Below, in pieces: positions 1 through 12,897 of a stretch of DNA of 64,000 nt (positions are counted from its first letter, which is position 1; every line of letters starts with the position of its first letter). Below the pieces are notes generated by a model. The model saw nothing but the letters and a program-made list of their open reading frames with translations. It had not been told where the DNA came from and did no database searches. The stretch lies in the NCBI GenBank assembly GCA_029817715.1, contig JARUPY010000607.1:5642001-5706000 (forward strand). The letters are read 5' to 3'. The position numbers and the translations under genes were made by a program. The DNA comes from Melastoma dodecandrum. Lineage: Eukaryota > Streptophyta > Magnoliopsida > Myrtales > Melastomataceae.

Positions 1-1440
1 TTCGTTTGTTTAAATGAAAAACTGAATGGGTTTTTCCGAGTTCCAAAGGGTTACGCCAGGGAGAACCCTTGTTGCCATATCTATTTGAGATGGTCATGGA
101 GGTGTTGTTTGGTCTCCACTGGAGAGTGTCTTCATCATCACAATTCGTTTTCCATTGGAGGTATCGGGAGTTATAGTTGATGCTACTTTACTTTTGGAAT
201 GATCTACTCTTACTTACTTGAGGAACAATCCCATCAGTGAGGTGCATGACGGAAGCACTTACATTATTTAGTGATTGGTCGCATTTCTTATGGTTGGTGC
301 TAGATTTCAACCCACACAGGGCACACGAGACACGGGAGGAGGTGTATTGTCTGAAAGAGGAAGGAGGTTTAGCGCTAAAGTGGTCCTTGGAGTGGAATCA
401 GATGGGGTTGCCAGAGCACAAGTGTGTTTGCCCGAAAAGGAAATGCGTCAAGAATATCTCGCCATACAATGTTCGATTTTGAGATTATGATCGTGGTTGC
501 CAATGTCTTGTCAGATGCAACAAGTTCTTACAGAAAAACCTACTGATAAAAATGAAGACACTAATCTCAAAAGTTTATAATCAGAAGCTTGAGAACAAAA
601 TCAGATACTTGAACATGGAAGAGAAAATGAAGCAAAAAAATGAAGTAATATAGAATAGTTGTCTGTGTATACAAAAAAATAAGAATCTTATATATTAAAC
701 TGATGACTAAAACCATCACGCTTCGTGTTAATTGATAGAGATCTTGAGCGTGACTGCTGATTTTTCATGTCGGTTTAGGGTTTTGCCCTAAACCCTAAAC
801 CCTTCGAGGGTTTTGCCATTACCATTGAGGGGTATGTGTCTGATCATGAGTTGAGCCCCTTGATTTGCGGGCTGGGGAGAAGCTGTGGGTATCCGTGGGC
901 TTCACGTATTCAAGTCGTGGGTACTTGATACATGAAGGGATGATAGAGGGAGGTGATGACATCAAAACACGATGACGAACTCGCAATACGAATCAAACAT
1001 GACCTGAAAGAAAAAGGAGGATATGTGACACGATAACCTTGAATACAAGGCGAACCACCACCAAAGAATGTACGAATCAAACTCAGAGAGTCACATATAC
1101 AACAAATGCACCACCGGACAATCACGAGGGTTAAACGACACCAAATCAAATACAGAAACCATCACATGTGGAGTGAATACTTGGACAACTCCCAACACTT
1201 AGAATCCACTAAATGAAGAAGATGACTGAAAGAAAACAAGTCTCACAACAGGTTTCTGGTTTTATAATTCCAAGATAGTTGTTTTCAATGATACAAAACA
1301 ACTATTATATAGGTGCTACATAAAAGAAAGAAAAAGGAAAGAAATAAATCAAAAGGCAGAAATAAATGTGGCCGTCATGATGAAGTGACATGAGTGATCT
1401 TGAGGAGCGCACAATCATAAATGGAAAAAGGGGATGGGAA
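1..1440. other. Intergenic, no recognisable gene
   Basis: Short open frames occur on both strands, but none matches a family I know and none has splice sites joining it to another frame. A telo-box-like cluster (two AAACCC units beside an inverted GGGTTTTG) lies near 776-815. That motif is common in plant promoters and is too short to be telomeric. The stretch may be decayed flanking DNA of the gypsy relic that begins near 1450. Confidence 0.4.
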
Positions 1441-1449
1441 CGGTTGAGT

Positions 1450-3716
1450 GGTCTTGTAAACAGTTCGACGTACATTCAAATGAGCTAGTTCTGGACTGAT
1501 GATCGGTTAACTAGAATCCATCGATCCTGACTGTTGACAATTGCGTGGTCTTGGATGGATTGATATCTTAGATAGTTGACTAACTTCCTAAGTCGAGCCT
1601 CAAACCGATCTTCTCCTGATCGACGACTCAATTCGACCATTCCAATTGCTTTATTCCAAATTTCATAGCTCTGTCTGTTCGATTTTGTATCATCATCTTT
1701 TTGCAAGATTTGTCCTCAAATCAAGGAATTTATTTGTCATCCTCGTATAAGGCGAGATCTTAAATGTTGAATATCACGAATCTCCTAGTAGATCGATCTT
1801 ATGAGCGTTGTTATTGATTCGCTCGATTACTCAAAAAGGTCAATAAGCTCTGCGGATAAGCTTGTTCTTTCCATTAGCTGGAAGCCTTTCCTTCCTCAAG
1901 TAGATCTTCACAAGATCACCTTGTTGAAATACTCTCTCCCCATGACAACATTTTTTTAACTTTAGTCTTCTCATTACTTTACTTGATTAGGACTCAAATC
2001 ATCTTGTATAGTTTCAACCTTTCTTCAGCTCATCAAACTGCATCCTTTTTTAGGATACTTTAGCTGGGCATAGGTAGTAATTCAACTAGAATATGAGGAT
2101 TAACACATACACCACCTTGAATGGTGATGTTCGAGTATAAGGAACTCAGCTTATGTGGGCTTGAGATCGCAATCCTTACGTTCGAGTATAAGGAACTTAT
2201 CTTACTTCGGCTCACGACATCAGTTTGTCTATCAGTCTGTGGATGACAAGTTGTGTTGAATAAGAGCTTCGTTCCTAGCCTATGTCAAAGCGTTTCTAAG
2301 AGTAGCTCAAGAATTTGGTATCTCGATCAGACACTATCGATGATGGTACTCCATGTAGTCAAACGACTTGCCTAAAAAAACTTCTGCAATGTGCGAGGCA
2401 CCGTCCGTCTTCTTACACGAAATGAAGTGAGCCATCCATCTTTGAAAATTAATCCACAACTACCATGATGGGGTCCTTTTATTATTGGGTTCGTGGTAGT
2501 CCAATGACAAAATCCATGCTCACATGCTTCAACGATTGATCAGGTACATGTGATGGAGTGTAAAGCCCTTGTGGTTGGGCATGACTCTTTGCGCGTTGAC
2601 ATGTTGTGTATCGTCGAATTAACATTTGGACGTCTTTAGTCATCTTGGGTCATTAGAAATGCTCTAGCAAAACCTTAAGAGCCTTTCAGACCCCAAAGTG
2701 CCTCACAAGTCCTCTATCATGCACTTCGTGAATAAGTATCTTTCAAATGGAACTTCGAGGGATGCATTAGTTGACTCCTCGAATTGGGAAGCCGTATAGC
2801 ATATGGTATTGCTCACTGGGCTTCCAAAGCATGTTTCATATATCTCCTAAAAGCTTGTGTCGGTCGGGCGCAACTCTTTCAACAACTCGAATCAAATCAA
2901 CTTTGATTCCATCCTTGTCATCAAATTTTACTTTCTCAATAATGCATATGCCACGACGTTCTTCACCCTAGATTTATGTTTCAACACGTATGTGAATGAC
3001 TTAAAAAACTTCTACTCACCACGCATGACATCAATTGAGCTTTACTTGTCCATTGATATGCTTCAAGGCCTCATGATCGGTATGAAGGACAAACTCCCTA
3101 GAAATCGATAGTGGCTCCGTGTTTCCACAGCTCGAACAATCAAATAAAATTTCTTGTCACAGGTCGAGTAGTTCAGTCAAGCAGTGTTTAACTTTTCGTT
3201 GATGTAAGCGATCAGTCAATCTTCTTGTAGTATCACTCCTCTGATCCCACTACCAGAGATCGCATGCGACTTCAAATACTTTGTCAAAATTAGGAAGTGT
3301 CAGCACTGGCACTTCGCATAGACAACTATTGAGCAATTCAAAATTGGATCGGTCGACCACACTTCAAATACTTTCTCAAAATCAGTAAGTGTCAGTACTG
3401 GCACTTCGCATAGTCAACTATTGAGCAATTCAAAGTTGGACTGAGCTACGGTCGACCACTCAAAGGGCGTTCGTTTCAAACACTTCATCATAAGGGCAAT
3501 AATAGTACTGAAGATCTTGATGAACCTCCTATATAAGGAAATGAATATGTGAAAACTTTGAACCTCATGACCTATCTTGGGAGTTGACATGTTGGCCATT
3601 TGTTGAATACCAAGAGGGGGTAAGTTAGTCTTATCACCAAGCAGAGACATTGGACCTTTATAAAATATATGTTTAGGAAAGAGGTTATCAGATAGAACCT
3701 GAAGTGATATGCCCAT
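1450..3716 (-). mobile_element. Decayed Ty3/gypsy pol (RT end, RNase H, integrase)
   Basis: Read on the minus strand, this is one gypsy pol in collapsed frames. At 3716-3414 is the end of reverse transcriptase (SLYRRFIKIFS, then FEW). At about 3110-3050 is the RNase H segment FVLHTDHEALKHINGQ. At about 2500 is the integrase core segment SMDFV-GLPRT, at about 2240 a CHPQTDRQTD-like segment, and at about 1920-1700 the integrase C-terminal block (DLVKIYLRKERLPA, then LRTNLAKR). Stops and frameshifts occur throughout, so it cannot be coding. The order agrees with minus-strand transcription. The RT active site and the LTRs are missing or unrecognisable. The lineage is not settled. Confidence 0.8.
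3268..3459. repeat. Two-copy tandem duplication inside the gypsy relic
   Basis: Positions 3268-3360 and 3361-3459 are imperfect copies of one about 93-99 bp unit, each beginning ACTTCAAATACTTT and ending GGTCGACCAC. Each encodes, on the minus strand, the linker between RT and RNase H (LTLTDFEKVFEV-like). It arose within the element and is not an independent repeat family. Confidence 0.75.
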
Positions 3717-5400
3717 ATATAACGTTAAACCCTAAAGCAGGCGTTAGAAAAAGAGGTTGTATAAAACACATTCTCTAATACGTCGGTACGTTGGTCAACA
3801 ACCTTTCTATGTCTTTACCGTTCTCCTTTTGTTTGTAGTTTTTGTATGATCATATCTTATCAAATGGTCAATAAACAAAAAGAAATGAAACAAGAAACAT
3901 GATTTTAAAGTGCTTCAGCAAAGAAAATCTTGTTCGCCAACTCGACGCTTCAGATCTACCACCTCCTCTGCTATCTACTAACTTGCAACAAACTCTTACG
4001 TCTTCTACACATTGTCCCCACAAGCCCATGTCGAGCTTGAGAACAAATTATTGACAATGTTACTCAATTAGGTTTTTATTTTTGGTCCACGAAGAATTAG
4101 GTTTTTGTTTTTCATTTGGAGAAGAACGATTTAGGAATTTTGGATAATGTGAGTTAATATTTCTAAATAAATAAAAAAATCACATAAGAAAAAAAATTCA
4201 CCAATTAAATCATGTCATATTAATATAAAATCCCACGTAAGAAAAAAAAAAAGAAAGATTTAGGCCATGTCCGTCACATATGAGGTATAAGAAAGTTGAC
4301 AAATAATTTGATCATATTTTTCCATTTAAATTTAGACGATTTAATTAATTTATTAAGATGAATTACAGAAACTAAATTATTTGAGGCAGAATAAAAATAA
4401 CTGGAAAAAAAGAGAATCATATATTAAAAATTAACTGATTAGTATCAACGTTAATATTCACGTAAGGGTTAAAATTAATTCATATGTTAAGATTTTAAAT
4501 ATTAAGTTCGACTTTTTATAATTTATTTTATTATAATTCATGTTTTTATTTTTTAAATATCTAAGTACGAACGCCTAAAGTTTAATTCTGGAATGTAAAT
4601 ACGAAACCATTAAACTCTGTAAATTATACGCCTAAACAATAAAACCTTAATCATAATCACTAAACTTTAAATCCTCAATTATAAAACCCAAACATTGAGT
4701 CAGGCATTCAATATAAAAATGATTTGTTCAACATGATATAATATAAAACATACTATAAGATAATTTAATACATTATATTAAAAATAAAAAATAGAAATAA
4801 CTTTAATTTACTTTAAAAGCATATTTCTAACAATATCATAGGTTGAATTTCATAATAAAATAAGTATGAAAGTTATTATATTATCGTATTTTTGTTGAAC
4901 TATAAAATTAAAAAAGGATGCTATTTTAAATTCGTGATATAAATCTTAATAAATCAAAGATTTTTTAAGGTAATTTTATATTGAGTTATTTTTTTATTAA
5001 ATAAATATTAACGGGTGTAGCTTGTTTAGCACGTAACACGATGACAATATCGTGTTTAACGGATAAATATGATAATTGACACGGTTAAGGTCCTATCCAA
5101 ACCAAAAGAAAAAGAAAACAAAGAGTAGTGTTCATGTTGTGTCTAATTTTACAACCGCTATAAAAAACACCCACGCCTTATTGGGGATCGTAATAATATA
5201 AAGTAAAGATACTTCAAAATATGGATTTATTACCATCAAATTGATTTATTGTAGTAGCATACTAACATTATTTTTATATATAAATGGGAAATGAAGTAAA
5301 TAAAATATATGTAATAGGATTACCCAAAATTTCATCAAACTCAGCCCAAAGGGAACTTCCTTCTCTTTTCACAGTAAGAAATACATTGGCGAAAAAATCT
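3717..5400. other. AT-rich intergenic, no gene seen
   Basis: From about 4040 to 5270 the sequence is strongly AT-rich with poly-A and poly-T runs and no sustained reading frame. I see no terminal repeats or transposase motifs. The part nearest 5400 is the 3' flank and probable 3' UTR side of the MTB gene, which ends to the right on the minus strand. Confidence 0.5.
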
Positions 5401-5419
5401 ACCCCGCTCAACCCCGACG

Positions 5420-5587
5420 TTAGAACAGGTTCAGTGCTCGGTGTGGCTCGAAATCCATGTACTCGCTTGGCGGTATTCCGTAACCATGGATGTCGAAAGC
5501 CTTGGCCTCTTCCCCGGGGAGACCACCACCACTGCCACCTTCTGGGACTCGGAATCCTTCCATGGAAGAAGGCCAGTGAGCGGGGGT
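5420..5587 (-). other. In-frame continuation of MTB beyond the TGA
   Basis: The 55 codons between the TGA (5590-5588) and a TAA (5422-5420) stay in the MTB frame. They contain TPAHWPSSMEGFRVPEGG, then FDIHGYG and a terminal block ending in MDFEPHRALNLF. From family knowledge, plant MTB proteins end in a Pro-rich tail carrying an FRVPEGG-like motif and an FDMYGF-like motif, so this looks like the true C-terminus now beyond a nonsense codon. Readthrough, an unrecognised splice, a base-call error and a real truncating allele are all possible. Confidence 0.75.
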
Positions 5588-8500
5588 TCACATGTTCGGT
5601 CCCAAAGCTTCTTGGCCCATGCTCACGATGTTCGGGTTCTGAGGCGATGGTCTCGTTAGGGACGAGCTGGCAGCAGTCAGGGATATCAATGACGACTGAT
5701 TCTGCTGCATCTGCTGCTGGTTCTTCACAGGGGACTTCGGCCTAAGGGCCTCTATATCAGGGGTAGTCACGACGAGGTGAGGAGCTTCTGGAGGCGGGTT
5801 TCGCCCTCCACCTCCTTGCCAGACTTTCCCGTCCTTGTCCGCAAAGTTCTTAACATATGCCTGCCAAACAGAGCATCTTTTGTCACGATTTCACCATTAA
5901 CTCACACTAGCAACCTCAGTAACGAGCAAACACTTCTGCCATACCTCTGCATTGAAGTTGGATGACGAGAGTTCCTTGCCCAAGGTTAACCAACCAGATC
6001 TAATGTTGTCATCCACACCGAATAACTCCAGCCGCCTACGGCCTAGCGCAAAATGCTCCACAATGCGATACATATCTTCGGGCTTTTGAGTTGAACCTAC
6101 AGAAACCGGCATGGATTTGACGAGGCGAAAGGTAAAACCGTGATATTTTCCTGTATTCCTCGATTTGACATCAAATCATCGAAAGGGGAACAATACTCGA
6201 ATGTAACTGATTTCACTATAATAAATCGCCACCAACCATAAGGAGGTTCCTCCGCAATTATTACATCTGTGTCAATATTCGCATGAATAATGTGACCATC
6301 AGTGCTTCGCCGGACGGTTCCCTTGATGCCCATCAAGCAATGTTCCTTCACCAAAGTGAACAGTAAGTCAAACAAAGAAAAGGCAAGTAACCAGAAGCTG
6401 GGGTAAAAAATTGTGAGGGTGTACTGGCCAACCTTCGAGTGCTGGAACAAAGTATGAGCATCATGGCGCAAGCCAGGTGTTGCATTGGTCTTATTAGTCT
6501 TCACCCAGCATATGTCCTCGCACCTCCGAAATCCCCACTGAAATAGCAAATGCCGAGTATTTATACCACATGTAAAATGATCCTACATACTATATAACAT
6601 ACTCCGCAATTTTACATACCTTCTTCAAACATTGCCGGCCTTGTTCCAGGCCAACTCCATCTCCCACCCAAAGGAAAATAAACGATGGAGTGTCGGCTAT
6701 TGCCTGAAAGCACAGAAAAGGAGACGCTACAGATATTTGTATAGAAAGAGAGATTTCCAAAACTCGTTGATTTTTTCAATCGAGGAACATAAAAGCTCAA
6801 ACAGCAATAACCATGGGGCACTACAAGAAAAAGGCCAGAATTGAACTTCTGATCCTGGGGCTACACAGTTCCCCGTCATTGTTTCCAGCAAGAAAGATAA
6901 TATCGCTCAACTGCTTAACCTGAAGCAGTTATTGTACGTAACCCAGGAGTCACCCGGCCCCCTCCCCCAAATGAAAAAAAAAATCTAAAGACTTATATCG
7001 AGCAAGGCAATTAAAAGAGTCCCATGAAAGACCTAAAGGCATTAAAAATATTGAATTACCTCAATCTTCAGATTAAGGATTTCCTCGAAAGTCCAATACT
7101 CCATGCAGTCCGCTGCACCAGGTGCCCGATGAACATATTCTTCCCAGGGAGGATCAATAAGGATGACATCGAATTTGGTTCCAAAGAACTCTGGTGTCAG
7201 CTCAAACTCATGGAGGTCACACTTGTAATACATGGGAGGTGTGGCAGCTTTCACAACAATTTCATCCTTCTTTTGGATAAGCTCCCTCAGCTTTGGATAG
7301 TCTTCGACAACACTGGTCAGCTCAAGCTCCCTAATAAAATTCTGGGGCCGCATTCCAGTATCAACAAAATTTTGAGAATAATCATTTTGCTCTCCTCTCG
7401 ATGGGGCCTTTGAAGGTCCGCCAGACCTGAAAGGAGGGACCCAGCCCCCAGAAGGTTTATCTACAACATGTGATTGTCCGGCAGGCCCCTGGCCATTAAA
7501 GATAGGACCAGGGCCTCTTCCAGGACCAGCTTGATTGAAGTACATACCGGGGTTCGGTGGTGTAGCCATATTCGGAGGAAATCTGGGGCCACTTGGTCCT
7601 GGAGGAAGGGGAGAGAGACCGGGCGGGACCCCTAACATGTTCACATCTACACCTCGAGCTCCAGGCAAAAGAAGTGGAGTAGGGAACGGCGGAATAAAGA
7701 CACCAGGAGATATAGGTGGACCAGGAGCAGGTGACATACTAGGAGGCACAGGTCCATGAGGTGGCAACCCCAGTGGCCCAAAAGAAGCTCCCATGATTGG
7801 CACAGGAATGGTCACAGGAGTATTCTCTCTACCAGTTGGTCTCCCACGCCCCATCCGACCATGTCTGTTGCCTTTGAGACCTTGGTTGGGCACTCTATTA
7901 AATGAACCAGCATCCTGGTTGCTGTGGGGAGGCTGAGAACTGCCACTGAAGCTCTGACCACCAGCAGCACGAATTGGTAAATGGCCTTTCTGCCCTCGAT
8001 CTCTTCCTCCCTGAGAATCAACATCTTCCCTACGTGAATTCAGTTCCCTCATCGATGCATCATCCTCATTGTATCTTTCATTCGAATCATCAGCAGGTAG
8101 AGTAGATCCATGCAACCCAGGTCTTGTCATCTCTTCCTGTGTACGCTCCCACTCTCCATTAGGGATCCCTTTTGCATCTGTTTGCTGACCAACTTCATAT
8201 CTTCGAGCATGACCAGAACCAGCTTCTGCATTCCCATAGTCAATAGGGTTTGTCTGTATTTCTATTACGTCATAGTTATCACTTGATATTCCATAGTTTG
8301 AGGAAGTTTTCACAGCTTCGCCTCTGCTTCCATCTTTCTTACCACCAGAGCGAACATAAGGCCTTTCCTCAGACCTCTCATGAGCATATCGACCTCCCCT
8401 ATCAGGGGTCCTAGAGCGGTGAGACCTTGCATTTCTATCTCTCGGCCAAGTATTAGACTCTTCATCAGGGTGAGAGAGCCTATCCCTATTGTCAGTAGTA

Positions 8501-9432
8501 TCTCTAGCAGTAGGAGTTCTTGGCTGTCTAAACTTCTCATTCTTTTCCCTGTTAGTGTGATCGTCATGAGCTGAAGGGCTTCCCTTGTTGTCCTCCTCTA
8601 CAGTGTCTCCTGTACTTCTGCTATTACCATCATGTCTTCTTTCATCCTTGCGGACAGACCTAGTACCCTTATCATTATTTGAGTCGCTTACCCTGCCCTT
8701 ATTATCAGAAGGTTCCTTTGGTATCATTAATGCTTTATCCCTAAACAGATCATGTTTATTATCAGATGCCTTCCCACTTCTTCCATCATTCTTCTCACTA
8801 TTAGCTTCTTCTGCCTTAGCATTGGCATCGACATCGTCGCTCCTCCTCCTAGAATTCTTACTTTGTTCTGATGAACCATGACCCTTCCGACTACTCTCTT
8901 TTCTCTCGGCATACTCCAAGTCTCTCTCAGACATCTTATCTTGGTCACCTTCATAGGATCTGTCATGTCTACTTCTGCCCTTTGAGTGGTGAGCATCATT
9001 TTCCGACGACTTCGGCGTCCCTTTCTTCTTTTCACCCTCGTCGCCATGACTATGGCCCTTATCTTGCTTGATTTCTTCCCCATCCTGAAAACAAGTGCTT
9101 GGCCTCTCCAAAGAACATTCCTCTAGCTTTTTCTTCGGCTGCTTCGAGCATGACTCCTTCCTGGAGTCATAATCATCCTCGTCGCTCCCGCCTTTAGAAT
9201 CTGCCGACCTTTTTCGGCCCTCGTATCTATCTCCACCATTTCTCCTTCTGCCACTTCCATCGAGATCTTCCATATCATCACCACTACTGGGCTTTCTAGA
9301 CTTCCCTGATCGATGCTTCCTCCTATCACTACTCTCGGTATCGGCATCATCTTCAGCTCTCTCACTTCTTCTATCTACATCATCCTCCCTCCCAGGATAA
9401 CTCTGTCCTGCGCGAGGTGACTCAACACCCAT
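5588..9432 (-). CDS. MTB: m6A methyltransferase subunit MTB (METTL14 homologue)
   Basis: Six coding exons: 9432-7060, 6703-6620, 6537-6433, 6345-6237, 6096-5945 and 5860-5588. All introns are GT-AG and all phases join, giving 1031 residues before a TGA. Residues 1 to about 430 are charged low-complexity (Arg/Asp/Ser/Lys). About 540-660 is Pro/Gly-rich. The MT-A70 fold follows, with [13 protein letters not shown] at 760-772 and, in exons 2-5, [25 protein letters not shown] and [14 protein letters not shown]. In plants MTB pairs with catalytic MTA in the nuclear complex that writes N6-methyladenosine on mRNA. MTB-type subunits carry an altered active site and mainly bind RNA and support MTA. 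The ATG at 9432 is preceded directly by an AG acceptor and an in-frame TAG, so it is a good start. Oddity: MTB-like coding sequence continues in frame after the TGA at 5590-5588. Confidence 0.95.
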
Positions 9433-10230
9433 CTAAACACAAGTAACCCCTTTCCGTACTACTTCAGGGAAACAAATCAGTCATTGACCCAACCAGAAAT
9501 CTGCAGCAATACATTGGAAAGTTTGAGTGTGTGAACCATTTTATTCAAAGGCAAAACCATTCCCGATGGAAGCAAATCAATTGGCACATGAAAAATCTAC
9601 TTCTATCACAAATCAAACTTCATCCCACAAAAGATACAGCGGGAAATCATTCTCCCTCAAGCAAGCCCACGCAAGACGGTGATCCACCACCGTTTGAAAC
9701 CAAAATCAGGTCAACTAGAAGCTGAATTCATTAGTAGGATGCATGGTTAATTACTCATGGTTCAACCAATTGACATCAAAATCAACAAATACCTAATAAA
9801 AAAAAATCGTAACAAGAAACTCGGTTGCAACCTCGTCAGACTGTACCATCCATCCGATCACACCCCATCCACGACTTCCAAACAACCACAAAACAGGCAA
9901 AAGAAGGGGATGTGCTGCTCTACCACTCAGTAACACCCCTAACCCAAACCGTCCCCTCCTTAACGCGCATTCTGTCGAACCCATTCCAAACGCCGCAAAG
10001 TCAACAAGAAATCGGTATCAAAGCCAAAGAAACTCTCCCTCCTCCAACCCTTACCGGCTAGCGAGTAAAACCAGCGGGCAAGCACGCCGACCGCAAAAAG
10101 GGAAGCTCGGAATCCGGAACTTCCCGGCTCCAGAGGTCGGTTGGGCACTCCCCTGTCAGGCGACGGCCTAGGTGGCAGAGGCAGCGGGCGACGAAACGGA
10201 GAAGGGAACGAGGAAATTTAGGGCATGGGA
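9433..10230 (-). promoter_or_regulatory. MTB 5' leader with a probable UTR intron
   Basis: On the minus strand a strong donor (GCCG|GTAAGG) lies at 10055/10054, and a TTTAG acceptor abuts the MTB ATG at 9432. This implies a 5' UTR exon of about 10055-10230 and a leader intron of 9433-10054. The proposed exon is GC-rich with no downstream open frame, as expected for a leader. The transcription start is not visible directly; a CTT-rich tract at about 10262-10286 lies just upstream. Confidence 0.55.
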
Positions 10231-11400
10231 TGGTGGGGGGGGTTTTGATCTGTTGTTTATGGATCTTCTTCTTCTTCTTCTTCTTTGGAATATAAAAACA
10301 AAATTCGTTATCGCTTGTGTTTTTTATTTAAAATAAAATTGTTAATTTGTAATCTTATAAAAAAATATTTAGTTATCTAAGCTAAAAATGAATTAAGCAA
10401 AAGAGATTCAAATTACGTTGCTATCATAGGTATAGAGACTTTGAAATTCGAAGGCAAATTACCACTACATACAGTGACTTTTGAGTTTCACATGTGTGTG
10501 GTGTATTTTACTCCCATTTTTTTTTTGTAGCGTCTTTCCTAAATTAGATCGTGAAAAATATAAAAGCCAAGAAACGATTATTGGGCTAAAACACAGATTT
10601 TGCTAAAACGATTATCCTCTACTTTTAAACTTATAATTAATCATTACTTTAATCTTAATATAAAAATAATTTGGCGATATTTCAGTTTTTTCATCGTTAA
10701 CTAGTGTTGTTAGGAAATCCTCTCTCTTATGGTTGCGATTAATCTTTTTTTTTTTAATTATTGCTTTTAATATTGATTATCATATATAATTTATTGTTTA
10801 ATATTTATATCTTTTATTATTTAACTTTTAAGGTTTTAAGGTTCATGGTTTACTTTTAATATTTAAGGTTTAACTTTTCAAAAGTAATATTTTAAATTTA
10901 TAATTTATGGTTTACCATTTATGATTTATGATTTAAGTTATGATTTAATATTTAGGTTTTTTTAGAAAATTATCATATTGATCAATATCAATTTTATACA
11001 TTAAAACCGGTGAATTAAAATTAGAATGATTTAAAATACACCCTCTCCATTTGGAAAGAAATGAAGAGGATGCTCGTCCGTTACGAAGAGTATGAGGTTG
11101 AAACGAAAACACAATTAAAAAAAAAAACACAAAGTGATAGTGCCAGCTCTGCCTGCCACGTGGATTACAGTGACTGGATGCATCCCCCTTTCAACTAATC
11201 CCACCGATTAAGCTTAATCCCCATTACATAATTACGACGACACGACAACACCCCCCAATTAATCCCTAGGGTTTTAGGGTTTAAGGTTGTCCCCGCCTGC
11301 CGCCTTCCCTTCCCCTTACAACAACCGCCATTTGCCTTGCCTCTTGCTTGTGCGACTTTCAAAAGACGAAAAACCTCCACACCCATTTTTGGGGTTCTTC
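10231..11400. promoter_or_regulatory. Divergent intergenic region between MTB and the CCCH gene
   Basis: This AT-rich region separates two genes transcribed away from each other. It holds a CTT microsatellite (about 10262-10286) and a degenerate tract of TTTAAGGTT/TTTATGGTT-like repeats (about 10780-10960). A telo-box-like GGGTTTTAGGGTTTAAGG lies at about 11268-11286, near the probable CCCH-gene leader. I see no sustained coding frame. A shared bidirectional promoter is possible but not shown. Confidence 0.5.
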
Positions 11401-11793
11401 CATTGTTGGGGCGGCTAGGGTTTTTTTATTTTTAAAAGACAATTGACGGCCGCCTCTGGATCATTAGCGTCTCACTTTGTCCCTTCTTGGAACTTACACC
11501 CCCCCCCCCTCCCCGCTTCATATACGATTTATCGGACCCAGCTCGTAATTCTTGCTAAAACGCTAGTAATCTTGTGTTTTGGGTGCTGGGGATGTTGTTT
11601 GTGATCGTTCTTGGGGCTGCGGGAATTTGTCTGGTACGCAGCGGGTTCCGTAAGATTTGGCCCTTTGGGTTGGTTGTTAGGATAGTTAAGGTGGTGATTT
11701 GGTGATTCTTGGGGTGAGGAAGGATTGTGCTGGCTTGGTTGTGGGTTTATTTTGGATTGGATCGCTGTTTCGCCGCGATTTCTTCTGTTGGAG

Positions 11794-12897
11794 ATGAGTT
11801 TCTCGGATCCTTCGGGTCAATTTGATCAGCCGATGCAGCAGTTTGACGATCCCAATGGTTATTGGAACCAGTTCGCACTGGGTTCGGATCAGTTCAATTC
11901 GAGCTCACAAGCAGATCGTCCCCACCTGCCGCCCCTGAAGAGGCCGCGGGGTCCCGACGAGAACCAGCCAGGTGGCAACTCAAGGCGGAGCCCCCCTGTA
12001 AATAGAGGGACTAGCAATATTTTCTTCAAAACCCGTATGTGCGCGAAGTTCAAAAGTGGGACGTGCAGGAATGGAGAGAATTGTAATTTCGCTCATGGGC
12101 TAGAGGATCTGAGGCAGCCTCCACCTAATTGGCAGGATCTCGTTGGCGCCCGGGATGAGGATCACAGGTCGTCTTCTTCGGCAGTGGGTAATTGGGATGA
12201 TGACCAGAAGATAATTCACAGGATGAAGTTGTGTAAGAAGTTCTATAACGGCGAGGAGTGTCCTTATGGAGATAGGTGTAGTTTCCTTCATGAGGATCCT
12301 TCAAAGTTTAGGGATGATTCTGGTAAGTTTAGGGAGACTTCTGCGATATGCATCGGGACTACGGGGGCGTCAACGGGGCCTGCGAATGGTTCTGGCCAGC
12401 AAGATGGGATTCGCTCCAACGGAAGTGTCGATGGCAGAGGGAATTCAAAACCCGTGTACTGGAAGACTAAGTTGTGCACTAAATGGGAGGTGACGGGTCA
12501 CTGCCCCTTTGGCGAAAAATGCCACTTTGCTCATGGACAAGCTGGTATTGGTCTTCTCATTCGAGTTTCTCGCATATTGTTGCATCTATTATTGCTATTC
12601 CTGTAAGTAACTTTTTGTTAAATTACAGAACTGCAGGCACCCGGCTGTCGAAATGAAGGGGATGCGGGGCCCACTGTCTCCCTTCCTGGGATGTCTCAAC
12701 CAGTTCCTTTGGTTGATCAGTCGGTTACCGTACCATTGAACGGTCCTCTTCTCACGGACGAGAGGCAGAGTAAGAAAAGCTTATTGAGATGGAAAGGACA
12801 CAGGAAGATCGATCAGATATATGGGGATTGGCTCGAGGGCCTGCCAATAGGTGAGCAGGAGCCGGATAGCAGCAAACTGAATGGCACGTTACAGTAA
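11794..12897 (+). CDS. CCCH zinc-finger protein, three fingers (C3H39/C3H56-like)
   Basis: Two exons, 11794-12544 and 12629-12897, joined by a GT-AG intron of 84 bp, encode 339 residues. There are three CCCH fingers: 83-101 (C-x7-C-x5-C-x3-H, CAKFKSGTCRNGENCNFAH), 147-166 (C-x8-C-x5-C-x3-H) and 228-247 (C-x8-C-x5-C-x3-H). The C-terminus has a WKGHRKIDQIYGDW block like that of the plant C3H39/C3H56 subgroup. Such proteins bind RNA or DNA; the specific target is unknown here. The ATG at 11794 is the first ATG in the open frame, which continues upstream without an ATG to about 11725. The gene diverges from MTB. An exact orthologue cannot be named without a tree. Confidence 0.9.

Noticed and set aside
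776..815. AAACCCT-type cluster as telomeric repeat
   Set aside because: Only two units; a telo-box-like motif, not a telomere.
5284..5745. 153-codon plus-strand open frame
   Set aside because: Antisense to the MTB last exon and its downstream tail; no splice or family support.
7024..7759. Plus-strand frames across MTB exon 1
   Set aside because: Shadows of the minus-strand MTB coding sequence.
10262..10286. CTT microsatellite as a special element
   Set aside because: Common leader or promoter tract in plants with nothing unusual about it.
11725..11793. Upstream part of the CCCH open frame as N-terminus
   Set aside because: It has no ATG; the first ATG is at 11794.
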